Shown: positions 23,455 through 32,933, counted from the first letter of the stretch. The stretch: 64,000 bases of DNA from Actinomycetota bacterium (GCA_009668945.1 SBEH01000004.1:19830-83829), one strand, 5' to 3'. A program made the numbers and translations. The notes: generated by a model not told the origin, from the letters alone.

Positions 23455-26400
23455 CTACTCCTCGTTCACGATCCGGATACCGTCCTCACCCATGTGGTCG
23501 TTGCACGCCTGGCAACTCGGTTCGGACCAGTATGCCGCACCGGTGAGATACTGCCGTGCGGGATTCGTGGCACTCCCGCTGCCTGCCCACAAGTAGTGGT
23601 TGTCCACCGCGCTCAGGGTCATCATGCCCATCTTGTTCCAGCTGTTGACGGGGAAGACCGGGAAGGTCCATGCGCCGGCGCTCCACACGGCGTCGGCTTC
23701 GGTGGTGGTGCCCGCTTCGACCCAACGTCCGTCTGTGTACCCGTACCACTTCATGGTGTAGTTCTCGGGAGTACCCATGGTCAGGTTGCCGCGCGACGTT
23801 CCGAGGTGATCGGGATCGAGATAGGGTGCCTGGTCGCCGACAACGGCGTTCTCGTAGAGGCCCTGCAGCGCCGAGACGCCAGTGTTGACCAGCAGTCGCG
23901 GACGCTTCCAGCCGTGCGGGATGCCGATGTGGCAGTTCACGCACTGCGGTGAGCCGTCGGCGTTGTCCTGATGATGGCTGGAGTGCGCTGTGTTGCTGGA
24001 GCCGACCGTCCCGGACGTGAAGGTCCCCGCTGCGCCCTGCCTCCAGGGCTGTGCCTGCGGATTCGTAGATGACCAGGTCTGGCTGGTCGGACCTCCGCCG
24101 ATGGTGATGGCGCTCAGCGGAACCATACGACCGGCGTTGTCCGTCCACACGTAGAAACCGTCGTTGCGTGTGCCGATCATGTTCAGGTACACCGGGTCGT
24201 AGGTCTCGCCGTCATGGTCGAATAGCGCGTCGCCAGAGGACCAGATCGGGAGCGGGTTGTTGACCGTGGTACCGGACTGGTAGTTCTCCAGATCGTGGCA
24301 CTTCGCGCAGATCATCGTGCTGCCGTCGGCGTACGTTGGCGTCCTGGTGAAGTCCGACCGCAGCTTGATGCCGGACGGGTACTGGTCGATCCGTTTGGTG
24401 AGCTCGCCCTTGGAGTAGTCGTCCGGGAATGCCGGATCGATGCCCCAGTTATCGTTTGCACCGTGCGGTCCGGCCGCGCGAAGGCCGGTGTGGCAGTCCT
24501 GGCAGGTGATCACCGAGGTCGAAGTCAGGCCCTTGATCGCGCCGGCGGGTGCCCCAGTCGAATCGACGCTCCAGAATACGTTGACCGTCGGGAACTCCCA
24601 GTGGGTGGTGACGACTCCGGTGTCGCCGACGGCTATCGGTCGACCGGCCCAACCGTCGGGAGCCTCAGCCCACTGGAAGCCGGCTTCGACCTGCCAGGTG
24701 GAGGGCAACGCGGGGTTCGCTATCTCGGATTCCCATGTGAGGGTGACCCCTTGGGATCCATCGAACTTCGTCTTCGCGCCAATTGAGCCATACGTTGTCG
24801 TGTTGTGGCCGGACGCAGCCAGCCAACCTTCGCCGTTGGCGGCGATGCCGTTGACGAACCCGTGCGGCCCGTGCAAGCCCTTGTGGCAGGCGGCGCACTC
24901 CCGGTTCCCAGGCTTTGCCACGCCGTAGGTGTGACACAAGCAGCCCCGGTGCTCACCTGCTGCTACAGCGAACACCTGGGAGCCATGACACGCGGTGCAA
25001 GCCGAACTCTTCGTCCCGGCCATGCCGGCCTCGAGCGCATCATGTGCCCCGACGTGCCGCGTGCTGTTCGAGTGGCAGTTCCGGCCCTCACGGGTGTCGG
25101 GACCGCCGCAGGTCATCTTCATGCCGGTGATGGCCCCGCCGCTCGAGTGGCACGCCGAGTTCGCGCAGCCCACTCCGGCGTGCAGAACGCGCACGTCCGC
25201 GGTTGCATGACACCCGGACTGCACGCACGCACTCGTCGAGGGCGTGCCCGTATCGTCGAGCTGAACCGCGGTATGGACCGCGTCGGCGTCCTCGTGCTTC
25301 GAGTCATGACAGGTTGCACAGGCGTCGGCGCCGAGGCGATCCGGCCAGGAGTCTCGAACCGCCCGTATCGTGTTCTCGTTCTTGTTGTGGCACTCCACGC
25401 AGGCGTCCGCCCCGAGGCCGACGTGCGCGCGGGTGTGCTCGGCAGTCAGGTCCATCCGGTGGCACGAGGCGCACGTGATGCGAACGCCGGAGACCGCGTC
25501 TGCCCACTCGGTCGAGCCCTGCACCGATGCCGTGTGCACCTTGGAGTCGTTCTTGTGGCTGTAGTCGTCGTTGACGTAGGCCGGGTGGCAGCTTCCCTCA
25601 CCCGTGGCGCACGCGGTCACGGTCGGCTCGTGTGACTGCAGCTCGAGGTCGTGGCACCCGGGCTCGCCCTCGGCAGCGGCGCCGGAGCATGTTGCGGGGA
25701 CGTCGGGATGAAGCGCGTGCAGGTCGTTCACCCCGTGACATCCCTCGCCGGTGCTGCCACAGCCGGACTCCCCTGTTGCCTCGAAGACCGTTGCGATGTC
25801 AATCGCATGCATGGGCGAGCGGGTCTTCTCTCCGTGGCAGTCTTCGCAGCGGTGCTTCTTCCACTTGGCCTGCACCTGCTTGAGAGCGCCGGACTGCTCG
25901 TCGTTGTGGCACTCGTAGCATCCGATCTCGGTGCCGTAGTCGCTGCCCTCGACCTCGGGCACGCCGGTGTGGGCAGCTTGCAGGTCGCGCGCGTGGCAGT
26001 CTTTGCACGCAGCCTTGGCCTCTCCACCGGGCGCGGCTAGCATGACCTGCTTCATGTCCGTGCCGATCGCCTCGTGCAGCGATCCCCTGTAATGGCCCTT
26101 GGGATACGGGTCGATGAGTCGCACGCAGTCCGACGCGCCCTCCATGCTGCCGTCGTGGCAGCCCGTGCATTCGCGCTGGGATGGGCCGTGGCAGGGGATG
26201 CAGCCGACCCCCGTGTACTCGTGGCAGATGTTGCACTCTGTATCGGGGTGGTAGCGATTGAAGTCCTGGTACCGCTCGTCGCTGCCGTGGCAGCCATCGC
26301 CGGAGTTGGTGCAGCCGGACTCGCGCCGGGCGCTATAGTCGCTGGCCTCGCTGAATGAGTGGACGGTGGTCGTCGGCGGGTTCCAGCCCGCGGCGAATCC

Positions 26401-26532
26401 GAGTCCCGCGACAATGAAGGCTGCGATCAGGAGCGGGGTTCTCCGCGCCTTCACCCAGGCCTTCCAGGATCGATCCGGGTTGTCGGAACCATGCGGTTTG
26501 ACCCGCAGATCCTCGTAGAGGTCAGCGCCCAT
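23455..26532 (-). CDS. membrane-anchored multiheme c-type cytochrome
   Basis: This is a 1025-residue protein with an N-terminal membrane segment (about residues 32-50) and a large outer domain. I count 14 standard CxxCH heme sites, for example CNICH (100-104), CIPCH (111-115), CTGCH (122-126), CKDCH, CYECH, CASCH, CTACH, CQDCH and CVNCH. At least seven further Cys...CysHis pairs have wider spacing: CTNSGDGCH, CGSTGEGCH and CATGEGSCH (six residues between), CVQSGCH and CANSACH (four), and two with ten. A CLCH and a terminal CQACN also occur. Residues about 560-1000 include beta-rich stretches between sites. It probably conducts electrons across the cell envelope, as in anaerobic respiration or extracellular electron transfer. 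Confidence 0.93.
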   Translation of the reverse strand: MGADLYEDLRVKPHGSDNPDRSWKAWVKARRTPLLIAAFIVAGLGFAAGWNPPTTTVHSFSEASDYSARRESGCTNSGDGCHGSDERYQDFNRYHPDTECNICHEYTGVGCIPCHGPSQRECTGCHDGSMEGASDCVRLIDPYPKGHYRGSLHEAIGTDMKQVMLAAPGGEAKAACKDCHARDLQAAHTGVPEVEGSDYGTEIGCYECHNDEQSGALKQVQAKWKKHRCEDCHGEKTRSPMHAIDIATVFEATGESGCGSTGEGCHGVNDLHALHPDVPATCSGAAAEGEPGCHDLELQSHEPTVTACATGEGSCHPAYVNDDYSHKNDSKVHTASVQGSTEWADAVSGVRITCASCHRMDLTAEHTRAHVGLGADACVECHNKNENTIRAVRDSWPDRLGADACATCHDSKHEDADAVHTAVQLDDTGTPSTSACVQSGCHATADVRVLHAGVGCANSACHSSGGAITGMKMTCGGPDTREGRNCHSNSTRHVGAHDALEAGMAGTKSSACTACHGSQVFAVAAGEHRGCLCHTYGVAKPGNRECAACHKGLHGPHGFVNGIAANGEGWLAASGHNTTTYGSIGAKTKFDGSQGVTLTWESEIANPALPSTWQVEAGFQWAEAPDGWAGRPIAVGDTGVVTTHWEFPTVNVFWSVDSTGAPAGAIKGLTSTSVITCQDCHTGLRAAGPHGANDNWGIDPAFPDDYSKGELTKRIDQYPSGIKLRSDFTRTPTYADGSTMICAKCHDLENYQSGTTVNNPLPIWSSGDALFDHDGETYDPVYLNMIGTRNDGFYVWTDNAGRMVPLSAITIGGGPTSQTWSSTNPQAQPWRQGAAGTFTSGTVGSSNTAHSSHHQDNADGSPQCVNCHIGIPHGWKRPRLLVNTGVSALQGLYENAVVGDQAPYLDPDHLGTSRGNLTMGTPENYTMKWYGYTDGRWVEAGTTTEADAVWSAGAWTFPVFPVNSWNKMGMMTLSAVDNHYLWAGSGSATNPARQYLTGAAYWSEPSCQACNDHMGEDGIRIVNEE

Positions 26533-26552
26533 TAGGCCCCCAATCGGCTGTC

Positions 26553-26756
26553 TCAGTCGAGGCGCAGTCCAAGTACGGACTCCGCGGCCGACTTCAGTGC
26601 CGCGATCTTGATGGGATCGTCAGGATCAGATGGCTGGATGAGCGAGATGATGAACCCGGCGCGCATGGCGATAGCGCCCCGGGTCTTGAATACGTCGAGG
26701 TTGTTGCGCTGGATGTGCTCCTCGATGCGCTGCGAGTACTCGTAGAGCTTCCCCAC
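26553..26756 (-). CDS. small helical protein at the head of the cytochrome operon
   Basis: This encodes 67 residues from GTG 26756 (behind GGTGGGG), 20 bases upstream of the cytochrome start. It is soluble, with an Arg/Glu-rich first helix (EYSQRIEEHIQRNNLDVFK), a hydrophobic middle (GAIAMRAGFIISLI) and an acidic/proline turn (QPSDPDDP). No family is recognised. Its place at the front of the operon suggests a role with the cytochrome or its maturation. Confidence 0.65.
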   Translation of the reverse strand: MGKLYEYSQRIEEHIQRNNLDVFKTRGAIAMRAGFIISLIQPSDPDDPIKIAALKSAAESVLGLRLD

Positions 26757-27086
26757 GTGTCCCCACCCCCCGGAGGTGTCTTCCTACCTAGTTCGGCATT
26801 TTCGCCGTGACAGTCAAGAGGCAGTCTGTCCATTCGCGCGTGAACATCATGCCACGTACGCCGCAGGGCTGCACCACGAAGATGTCGTGGGGAAGCCGTT
26901 GAGACCACGGCGCTCTCTCCCTCAGTTGTTCTCGTGATGATTCCCGAATCGAGGCCCGCTTCTGCGCTCCGCGTCGAACTACCCGATCCGATGCCGACAA
27001 CTACCCGGTCAGGCGCTGTTCTGCGAGCGGCCTCTCGGGCTTGGCGTGCATCGCGGAAGCCACGCCGCTCGTGCTACGGTGCCCGC
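26757..27086. other. 330-base intergenic region between divergent genes
   Basis: This separates the cytochrome operon (minus strand) from rlmKL (plus strand) and should hold both promoters. On the minus strand a TTGACT box occurs near 26810, but no convincing -10 follows at 17 bases. A 70-codon minus-strand frame ending at 26788 has a protein-like tail yet no ribosome-binding site or start, so I do not call it. Confidence 0.4.
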
Positions 27087-29285
27087 ATGACCACGACGCT
27101 CCGATATGCCGCCACGTGCCCGAAGGGCGTCGGGCCGATGCTGGCGACGGAGATCCGCGCGCTCGGCGGCGCGGACGTGTGCGAGACGCGCTCGGCTGTC
27201 ACGTTCGGAGGACCGCTCCCCGTCGGCTACCGCGTGTGCCTGTGGTCGCGCTTGGCGAGTCGCGTACTGCTCGCGCTGGCTGACTTTCCCGCAGCCACGG
27301 CCGAGGATCTGTATGCAGGCGTTTCCGAGGTGCCGTGGGAGGAGTATGTGTCGCCCGAGGGCACGCTTGCCATCGACGCTACGGGAACGACGTCAGGACT
27401 CTCGAACTCCCGTTTCTCAGCGCAGAAGGCGAAGGATGCGATCGTCGATCGCATCCGAGATCGCACGGGCGTCCGCCCGAGCGTGGATCTCGACCGCCCG
27501 GACGTGCGGGTCAACTTGCGGCTCGCCCGCGATCGCGCGACGTTGTCGCTCGATCTCTCGGGCGCGCCGCTACACGAGCGCGGCTACCGTACGCCAGGGG
27601 AGCAGGCCGAGGCGCCGCTGAAGGAGAACCTCGCGGCCGCGGTGCTCGTGAGCGCGGGCTGGCCGGAGGTCGCCGCGGCCGGAGGTGCGCTTGTGGACCC
27701 GATGTGCGGTTCGGGAACGCTGCTCGTGGAAGGTGCACTCATCGCCGCGGACCAGGCGCCGGGGCTTCTACGTGAGTACTGGGGGTTCACCGGCTGGCTG
27801 GGGCACGATCCGAATGCGTGGCACGAACTGCTCGACGAAGCCGATGGTCGCGCGGAGGCGGGTCGGGCGAACATGCCGCCGATCATGGGCTTCGACGCTG
27901 ATGCGAGTGCGATCGAGCTGACGCGCGCTTGCGCGAAGCGGGCTGGGTTCGGCGGGGTCATCAGCGCGGAACAACGGGAGCTGTCTAGGCTCGCGGCGCC
28001 CGGGGGCGCGAGTACCGGACTAGTAGTGACGAATCCGCCGTACGGTGTCCGCCTCGGAGAAGCGGCGGCCCTCCAGCCGCTGTACGAGACACTCGGCCAG
28101 AAGCTGCTTGCCGGGTTCACCGGATGGCGAGCGGCCGTCTTCACGAGCGATGAGAGCCTAGCTCGCGCGATCGGGCTGCGGAGCACTTCCGCTCGCACCC
28201 TCTACAACGGCGCGATCGAGGCGAAGGTGTACCGGTTCGAGGTATCGCAAGAGAGGGTGCGCGCCCAGGTGCGTCGCGCTCCGGCCGCGCGCTCGGCCGG
28301 AGCCGAGATGCTAGCGAACCGGATCGGCAAGAACCTGCGCCACCTCGGAAAATGGGCGCGCCGGGAGGGCGTCACGTGCCTCAGGGTCTACGACGCCGAC
28401 CTGCCCGAGTACGCGGTGGCGGTCGACCTCTACGAGGGTTCTGGGCGTGACGCCGGGCGGCGCTTTGCCCACGTGGCCGAGTATGCGCCGCCGCCGGAGA
28501 TCCCTCCGGCTGTGGCCGAGGCGCGGCTCGCCGACGCGACCCAGGTCGTCGCTGACGTGCTCGAAGTGGCGCCTGATGATGTGGTCGTGAAGGTGCGCAT
28601 GCGCCAGCGAGGAACCTCGCAGTACGAGCGCGTCCAGAATCGCGGCGAGTTCGTGGAGGTCTCCGAGGGCGGCCTGCGCTTCGAGGTCAACCTGTACGAC
28701 TACCTCGATACCGGCCTGTTCCTCGACCATCGTCCGGTTCGTGCGATGGTGCGCGAGTTAGCGGCGGGGACCCGGTTCTGCAACCTCTTCGCGTACACCG
28801 GTACCGCCAGTGTGTACGCGGCGGCGGGAGGCGCGCGCGCCATCAGCACCGCGGACCTCTCGGAGAAGTACCTTGCGTGGGCACGCCGCAACATGGAGCT
28901 CAACGGCTTCGGTGAGATGAAGGGTGCCCGGTACTTCGCCACGGATGCGCTGCGCTGGCTTGCAGAGGAACGACGGCGCATCGTGGAGGGGCTGGCGGAC
29001 CCCTACGGGCTCGTCTTCTGCGACCCCCCGACGTACTCGTCGAGCCAGAAGATGACCGCGCGGACCTTCGACGTCCAGCGCGACCACGTCCGGCTCATCA
29101 GCGATGCCGCGGCGCTCCTGGAACCCGGCGGTGTACTCGTGTTCTCCACGAACCTGCGCACGTTCAGGCTGGATGCGGAAGCGCTTCCGCACTTGAGCAT
29201 CGAGGACATCACGCCTGCGACCGTCCCGCCCGATTTCGCACGCACGCCGCGCATCCACCAGTGCTTCCTGGTACGAGGCGCTTGA
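27087..29285 (+). CDS. rlmL: bifunctional 23S rRNA methyltransferase RlmKL
   Basis: This encodes 732 residues from ATG 27087, which begins the typical N-terminal THUMP region ([18 protein letters not shown]). The first methyltransferase (RlmL part) shows [14 protein letters not shown] and the catalytic TNPPYGVRL; the second (RlmK part) shows [16 protein letters not shown] and [10 protein letters not shown]. The enzyme should make m2G2445 and m7G2069 in 23S rRNA. The length matches the fused enzyme of Gammaproteobacteria. An upstream in-frame start at 26934 would add a low-complexity leader and was rejected. Confidence 0.94.
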   Translation: MTTTLRYAATCPKGVGPMLATEIRALGGADVCETRSAVTFGGPLPVGYRVCLWSRLASRVLLALADFPAATAEDLYAGVSEVPWEEYVSPEGTLAIDATGTTSGLSNSRFSAQKAKDAIVDRIRDRTGVRPSVDLDRPDVRVNLRLARDRATLSLDLSGAPLHERGYRTPGEQAEAPLKENLAAAVLVSAGWPEVAAAGGALVDPMCGSGTLLVEGALIAADQAPGLLREYWGFTGWLGHDPNAWHELLDEADGRAEAGRANMPPIMGFDADASAIELTRACAKRAGFGGVISAEQRELSRLAAPGGASTGLVVTNPPYGVRLGEAAALQPLYETLGQKLLAGFTGWRAAVFTSDESLARAIGLRSTSARTLYNGAIEAKVYRFEVSQERVRAQVRRAPAARSAGAEMLANRIGKNLRHLGKWARREGVTCLRVYDADLPEYAVAVDLYEGSGRDAGRRFAHVAEYAPPPEIPPAVAEARLADATQVVADVLEVAPDDVVVKVRMRQRGTSQYERVQNRGEFVEVSEGGLRFEVNLYDYLDTGLFLDHRPVRAMVRELAAGTRFCNLFAYTGTASVYAAAGGARAISTADLSEKYLAWARRNMELNGFGEMKGARYFATDALRWLAEERRRIVEGLADPYGLVFCDPPTYSSSQKMTARTFDVQRDHVRLISDAAALLEPGGVLVFSTNLRTFRLDAEALPHLSIEDITPATVPPDFARTPRIHQCFLVRGA

Positions 29286-29312
29286 AGCCGAAGGACCGGC
29301 GGCGCGTGCGCG

Positions 29313-29582
29313 CTAGTAGCGGATCGCGAACGAACGTAGGTCCTCCGGCGCGCTCCACTCGACGTCGACACGCTCGACGGCTGCCCTCGGCGGGCCCTGG
29401 CGGCACCAGGCGATCATCTGTTCCACGGCTCCCCGCGGTCCCTCGAAGACGGCCTCGACGTCATCACCGGCGTTGCGTACCCACCCCGCGAGGCCGAGTG
29501 CGCGGGCCTGCTCGGCGGCGCTTGCGCGGAAGTAGACACCCTGTACGCGGCCGCCGACAACCACATGCGCTTGTACCGACAT
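29313..29582 (-). CDS. acyP: acylphosphatase
   Basis: This encodes 89 residues from ATG 29582 with GAGGAGCG upstream. It is a complete acylphosphatase: [16 protein letters not shown] holds the catalytic Arg and phosphate-binding loop, and [16 protein letters not shown] holds the catalytic Asn. It hydrolyses acyl phosphates such as acetyl phosphate or carbamoyl phosphate. The stop lies 27 bases beyond the end of the convergent rlmKL gene. Confidence 0.95.
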   Translation of the reverse strand: MSVQAHVVVGGRVQGVYFRASAAEQARALGLAGWVRNAGDDVEAVFEGPRGAVEQMIAWCRQGPPRAAVERVDVEWSAPEDLRSFAIRY

Positions 29583-29860
29583 CGGCGCTCCTCGGGGTCG
29601 AGACCGAACGCTCCGGACTCACAGTACCACCTCGTGTGAGGACCGCACTCGCCGGCGGGTCCCGGGCTCTCGGCACGCCGCATGATGAGCTCCAGCCTGC
29701 CGCTTGGGGCGCCGGCAGTTGGCAGAATGCCGTTCGTCGCTTACACTCATTCGCGCGGACCAGAGGAGGTCCGTGGGATCTGCGGCGTGACACCCGCGAT
29801 TCGCGGGGGACGAGTCGCGCCGCAGTTGTTTTGCCCTACGGGGCGAGAGGATGGGTTTGC

Positions 29861-30064
29861 ATGGCACAGGGTACCGTCAAGTGGTTCAATCCGGACAAGG
29901 GCTACGGCTTCATCTCGCGTGAGGATGGCGACGATCTTTTCGTCCATTTCTCCGAGATCCAGAGCGAGGGCTTCAAGACCCTCGACGAGGGCCAGGCCGT
30001 CGAGTTCGACGTCACCGCCGGTCAGAACGGCAAGATGCAGGCGAGCAACGTTCGCAAGCTCTAG
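29861..30064 (+). CDS. CspA-family cold-shock protein
   Basis: This encodes 67 residues, a single cold-shock domain with both RNA-binding motifs: KGYGFISR (RNP1) and DLFVHF (RNP2). It begins [10 protein letters not shown] as in most CspA proteins. ATG 29861 follows a GGGGCGAGAGG site. It is an RNA chaperone with a single-gene transcript closed by a strong terminator. Confidence 0.97.
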   Translation: MAQGTVKWFNPDKGYGFISREDGDDLFVHFSEIQSEGFKTLDEGQAVEFDVTAGQNGKMQASNVRKL

Positions 30065-30089
30065 CCTTCGGCGTACAGAGCAACCACAG

Positions 30090-30120
30090 AGAGCGGCCCC
30101 TTCCGGGGCCGCTCTTCTTG
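30090..30120 (+). terminator. rho-independent terminator of the cold-shock gene
   Basis: A near-perfect 11-bp stem (AGAGCGGCCCC with GGGGCCGCTCT) with a TTCC loop is followed by TCTTG. It lies 25 bases after the stop codon. Confidence 0.88.
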
Positions 30121-30156
30121 TGCCCGGCCGGTCGCGCGGGCCCGATGCGGCGATGG

Positions 30157-30924
30157 TCAGATCTGCCGCGCGGCGTTCGCCAGAATCGCGTCGTGCCAGT
30201 ACTGCGCCATGCCTTCTCGCATCTTCTCGTAGGTCGCCGTGAATCGAGGATCGGCGACGTACATCTCTGCGAGACTGGTGTGCATCCCGCGCGAGCACGG
30301 GTAGAACCACGTGTGGATCTGCAGCCGGGCCTGCTCGGCGAGGTCCATGGCTCTCGGATCGTCGGCAGGAACGCCGGCTTCCATCAGCGCGATCGTGTCG
30401 GCTCCGATCTGAAGCGATTCGGCCTTGAACCGCTCCCAGTCGGCCTTCGTGTACCTGGCCGTGCGCCGCGCCGACTCCTTGTATAGGTCGGTCTCGCCCC
30501 AGCGTTCCTTCACCTCGTCCTGGTACGCGGCTGGGTCGAAGTCGCCGAACACCCCGAACATCTCCTCGTCGGACATGCGCACTCCCGTCCTTTCGGCGTT
30601 GATGGCCCGCTCTACCGAGGCGATGAGCGCCTGGAGCCGGACCGACTTCTGAGCGAGCATCTCGCGCTGGAGCTCGAGTGCAGCCGCGCGGTCGAACGCA
30701 CCGCCCGCCAGCAGCACGGCTATGTCGTCGAGCGGGATTTCGAACTCGCGGAAGAGCAGAATCTCCTGGAGTCGCTTGAGGTCCTCGCGCGAGTAGAGGC
30801 GGTATCCGGCGGCGGTCCGCGCTGAGGGGCACAAGAGGCCTATCTCGTCGTAGTGGTGGAGGGCGCGAACGCTGACACCAGCCAGTACGGCCACCTCACT
30901 CACGGTATGTGTCTCTTCCGGCAT
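30157..30924 (-). CDS. MerR-family regulator with TipAS-type ligand domain
   Basis: This encodes 255 residues from ATG 30924, with GGAGGCGAGG upstream. Residues 5-70 are the MerR DNA-binding domain (TVSEVAVLAGVSVRALHHYD, GLLCPSARTAAGYRLYSRED). A coiled dimerisation helix follows. Residues about 125-250 match the TipAS antibiotic-recognition domain (FDPAAYQDEVKERWGET, YTKADWERFKAE), which in Streptomyces TipAL binds thiopeptides. It likely activates its own promoter on binding a drug or peptide. No target gene other than itself is adjacent on the same strand. Confidence 0.93.
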   Translation of the reverse strand: MPEETHTVSEVAVLAGVSVRALHHYDEIGLLCPSARTAAGYRLYSREDLKRLQEILLFREFEIPLDDIAVLLAGGAFDRAAALELQREMLAQKSVRLQALIASVERAINAERTGVRMSDEEMFGVFGDFDPAAYQDEVKERWGETDLYKESARRTARYTKADWERFKAESLQIGADTIALMEAGVPADDPRAMDLAEQARLQIHTWFYPCSRGMHTSLAEMYVADPRFTATYEKMREGMAQYWHDAILANAARQI

Positions 30925-30945
30925 CCGGACCTCGCCTCCATTGAG

Positions 30946-30976
30946 AGCGTAAACCCTCACGCTACGTGAGGGTCAA
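30946..30976 (-). promoter_or_regulatory. MerR-type promoter with 19-bp spacer and perfect dyad
   Basis: On the minus strand TTGACC (-35, 30976-30971) and TACGCT (-10, 30951-30946) are separated by 19 bases, the overlong spacer that MerR proteins twist. The spacer and its edge carry a perfect 9-bp inverted repeat, ACCCTCACG/CGTGAGGGT, with a 3-base centre (30953-30973). It lies just upstream of the regulator's own start, so autoregulation is very likely. Confidence 0.85.
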
Positions 30977-31269
30977 GAGGAGTTCGAGCAGTCGCGCGTC
31001 GCTCCGCCGGCTTCGGGTACCTTCATGTTTGTTGCGTGCGAATCGGCGTGAACGGAGTGCAGACGATCGAGCAGGCGCACTTGAGCAGCTCTGGCGCCGG
31101 CGACGCGATCACTGCGGGGGACGGCCTGGGGATTGGCGACAGGCATGCCGCTGCGTCAGACTTCCGAATGGGCGAGTGTGATGGCGACGATCGTGTGTGA
31201 GACGGACCGTACGGTGAGCGAGGGGATCGACGCCGACGGGGTGCGGTCGAGAATGGAGGCGGGGAGGCC
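30977..31269. other. intergenic region upstream of psuG
   Basis: About 290 bases separate the divergent MerR gene from psuG. A 54-codon plus-strand frame at 31036-31200 starts with GTG but has no ribosome-binding site and odd composition, so it is not called. The psuG site AGGCGGGGAGG lies at the right end. No other structure was seen. Confidence 0.4.
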
Positions 31270-32214
31270 ATGAGACCTCATCTGCGATTCACCGACGAGG
31301 TGAAAGAGGCACTCGATGCCGGGCGTCCGGTAATCGCACTCGAGTCGACGATCATCTCGCACGGCTTCCCGTATCCCGCGAACGTCGAGTGCGCGCGCGA
31401 GTGCGTGCGCATCGCGCGCGAGGAAGGCGTCGTCCCCGCCACGATCGCCGTGATCGGCGGGCAGATGGCCGTCGGGCTCTCGGAGGCAGAGGTCGAGCGG
31501 CTGGGCTCGAACCGCGACACACCCAAGGCGAGCCGGCGCGATCTCCCCATCCTGATGGCGCGCGGTTCTGATGGCGCCACCACGGTCGCAGGTACGATGG
31601 CAGTGGCCGCGATGGCGGGCATCAGCCTCTTCGCGACCGGCGGCATAGGTGGCGTCCACCGAGGGGCCGAGCGCTCCTTCGACATCTCGGCGGACCTCGA
31701 GGAGATAGCGCGCACGAGCCTTGCGGTGGTCTCGTCGGGGGCGAAGTCCGTACTCGACCTCGCGCTCACGCTGGAGTTTCTGGAGACCCGCGGAGTGCCC
31801 GTTCTCGGCTATCAGACCGATGCGTTCCCGGGGTTCTACACGCGCGACAGCGGCCTGCCGGTGGACGCACGGTTCGACACACCCGACGAGGTCGCCAGGG
31901 TGCTTCAGACCAAGTGGGAGATGGGCCTCCAGGGCGGGGTGCTGGTGACGAATCCGATTCCCGAGGAGTACGCGCTCGACCCCGTCCAGATCGAGGAGAT
32001 CATCGAGCGTGCAATCGCCGAGGCCCGGGAGACCGGCGTCCGGGGCAAGGCCATCACTCCCTTCCTGCTCGCACGCATCCACGAACTCACGGGGGGCGCT
32101 AGCGAGGCGGCGAACAAGGCGCTGGTCTGGTCCAATGTTCGGCTGGCATCGAGGATCGCGGTGGCGCTCGCTTTGCGCGTGCGCACCCGGCAGATCGGCG
32201 GGAGGCAGCAGTGA
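31270..32214 (+). CDS. psuG: pseudouridine-5'-phosphate glycosidase
   Basis: This 314-residue enzyme splits pseudouridine 5'-phosphate to uracil and ribose 5-phosphate. Family hallmarks are present: ALESTIISHGFPYPAN near residue 22, TPKASRRDLPILMA, the GGIGGVHRGAERSFDIS catalytic region, VSSGAKSVLDL and VLGYQTDAFPGFY. ATG 31270 is preceded by GGGGAGGCC. There is no pseudouridine kinase (PsuK) gene beside it. The gene overlaps the following LOG-family gene by 4 bases, suggesting linked nucleotide salvage. Confidence 0.95.
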   Translation: MRPHLRFTDEVKEALDAGRPVIALESTIISHGFPYPANVECARECVRIAREEGVVPATIAVIGGQMAVGLSEAEVERLGSNRDTPKASRRDLPILMARGSDGATTVAGTMAVAAMAGISLFATGGIGGVHRGAERSFDISADLEEIARTSLAVVSSGAKSVLDLALTLEFLETRGVPVLGYQTDAFPGFYTRDSGLPVDARFDTPDEVARVLQTKWEMGLQGGVLVTNPIPEEYALDPVQIEEIIERAIAEARETGVRGKAITPFLLARIHELTGGASEAANKALVWSNVRLASRIAVALALRVRTRQIGGRQQ

Positions 32215-32933
32215 CAGACGCACCCAGGGGCGGCTCGGCCTTCAACGAGTCGCTGCTCGAGATGGTCCGCGGCACCGAGGCCGAGTTCCTGGCGGGCAAG
32301 CACGGCAGATACGGGGATGTGGAAGGCGCCGTGCGCGTCTTCCTGGAGTTCCTGCGCGGGTTCGAGTTCATGCAGCTCGACCGGCCGTGCGTGACCGTCT
32401 TCGGATCCGCCCGCTTCCGCGAGGGCGACGAGCACTACGAACGCGCCCGCGAGATGGGCCGCGCGCTAGGGGAGGCCGGCTTCTGCGTGATGACCGGCGG
32501 CGGCCCAGGGATCATGGAGGCCGCCAACCGCGGCTGCAAGGAGGCGGGTGGCCTCTCGCTTGGCGTGAACATCCACCTGCCGAGCGAACAGAAGCCCAAC
32601 GAGTACGTCGACCGCTTCATGGAGTTCGAGCATTTCTTCGTTCGCAAAGTGATGATGGTGAAGTACTCGTGTGCCTTCATCGTGTTCCCTGGCGGGTTCG
32701 GCACCCTCGACGAAGTCTTCGAGACGCTCACACTCATACAGACGCACAAGATCGCCGACTTCCCCGTGATTACTTTCGGCGCTGCGTTCTGGCAGCCGAT
32801 GGTCGATTTCTTCCAGACCAGGATGGTGGCCGAGGGCACGATCTCGGCGGGCGACATCGACCTGCTTCGCATAACCGATTCCGTGGACGAGGCGATGGTG
32901 CACGTGCTCGCCAGTCCGTACAACGGACTCTGA
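32211..32933 (+). CDS. LOG-family (TIGR00730) Rossmann-fold protein
   Basis: This encodes 240 residues from GTG 32211, overlapping the psuG stop (GTGA). It has the LOG signature motifs: MTGGGPGIMEAANRG and PGGFGTLDEVFE, plus FGSAR. These proteins are nucleoside 5'-monophosphate phosphoribohydrolases (cytokinin-activating type in plants and actinobacteria) or pyrimidine/purine 5'-nucleotide nucleosidases (PpnN-like). In this pairing a role in base salvage with PsuG is more likely than cytokinin production. The older lysine decarboxylase label is incorrect. Confidence 0.9.
   Translation: MTDAPRGGSAFNESLLEMVRGTEAEFLAGKHGRYGDVEGAVRVFLEFLRGFEFMQLDRPCVTVFGSARFREGDEHYERAREMGRALGEAGFCVMTGGGPGIMEAANRGCKEAGGLSLGVNIHLPSEQKPNEYVDRFMEFEHFFVRKVMMVKYSCAFIVFPGGFGTLDEVFETLTLIQTHKIADFPVITFGAAFWQPMVDFFQTRMVAEGTISAGDIDLLRITDSVDEAMVHVLASPYNGL

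Noticed and set aside
26788..27000. A 70-codon minus-strand frame upstream of the cytochrome operon
   Set aside because: The tail looks protein-like, but no start codon has a ribosome-binding site and the front half is Arg/Ser-rich.
31036..31200. A 54-codon frame upstream of psuG
   Set aside because: GTG start with no ribosome-binding site; the composition is not convincing.
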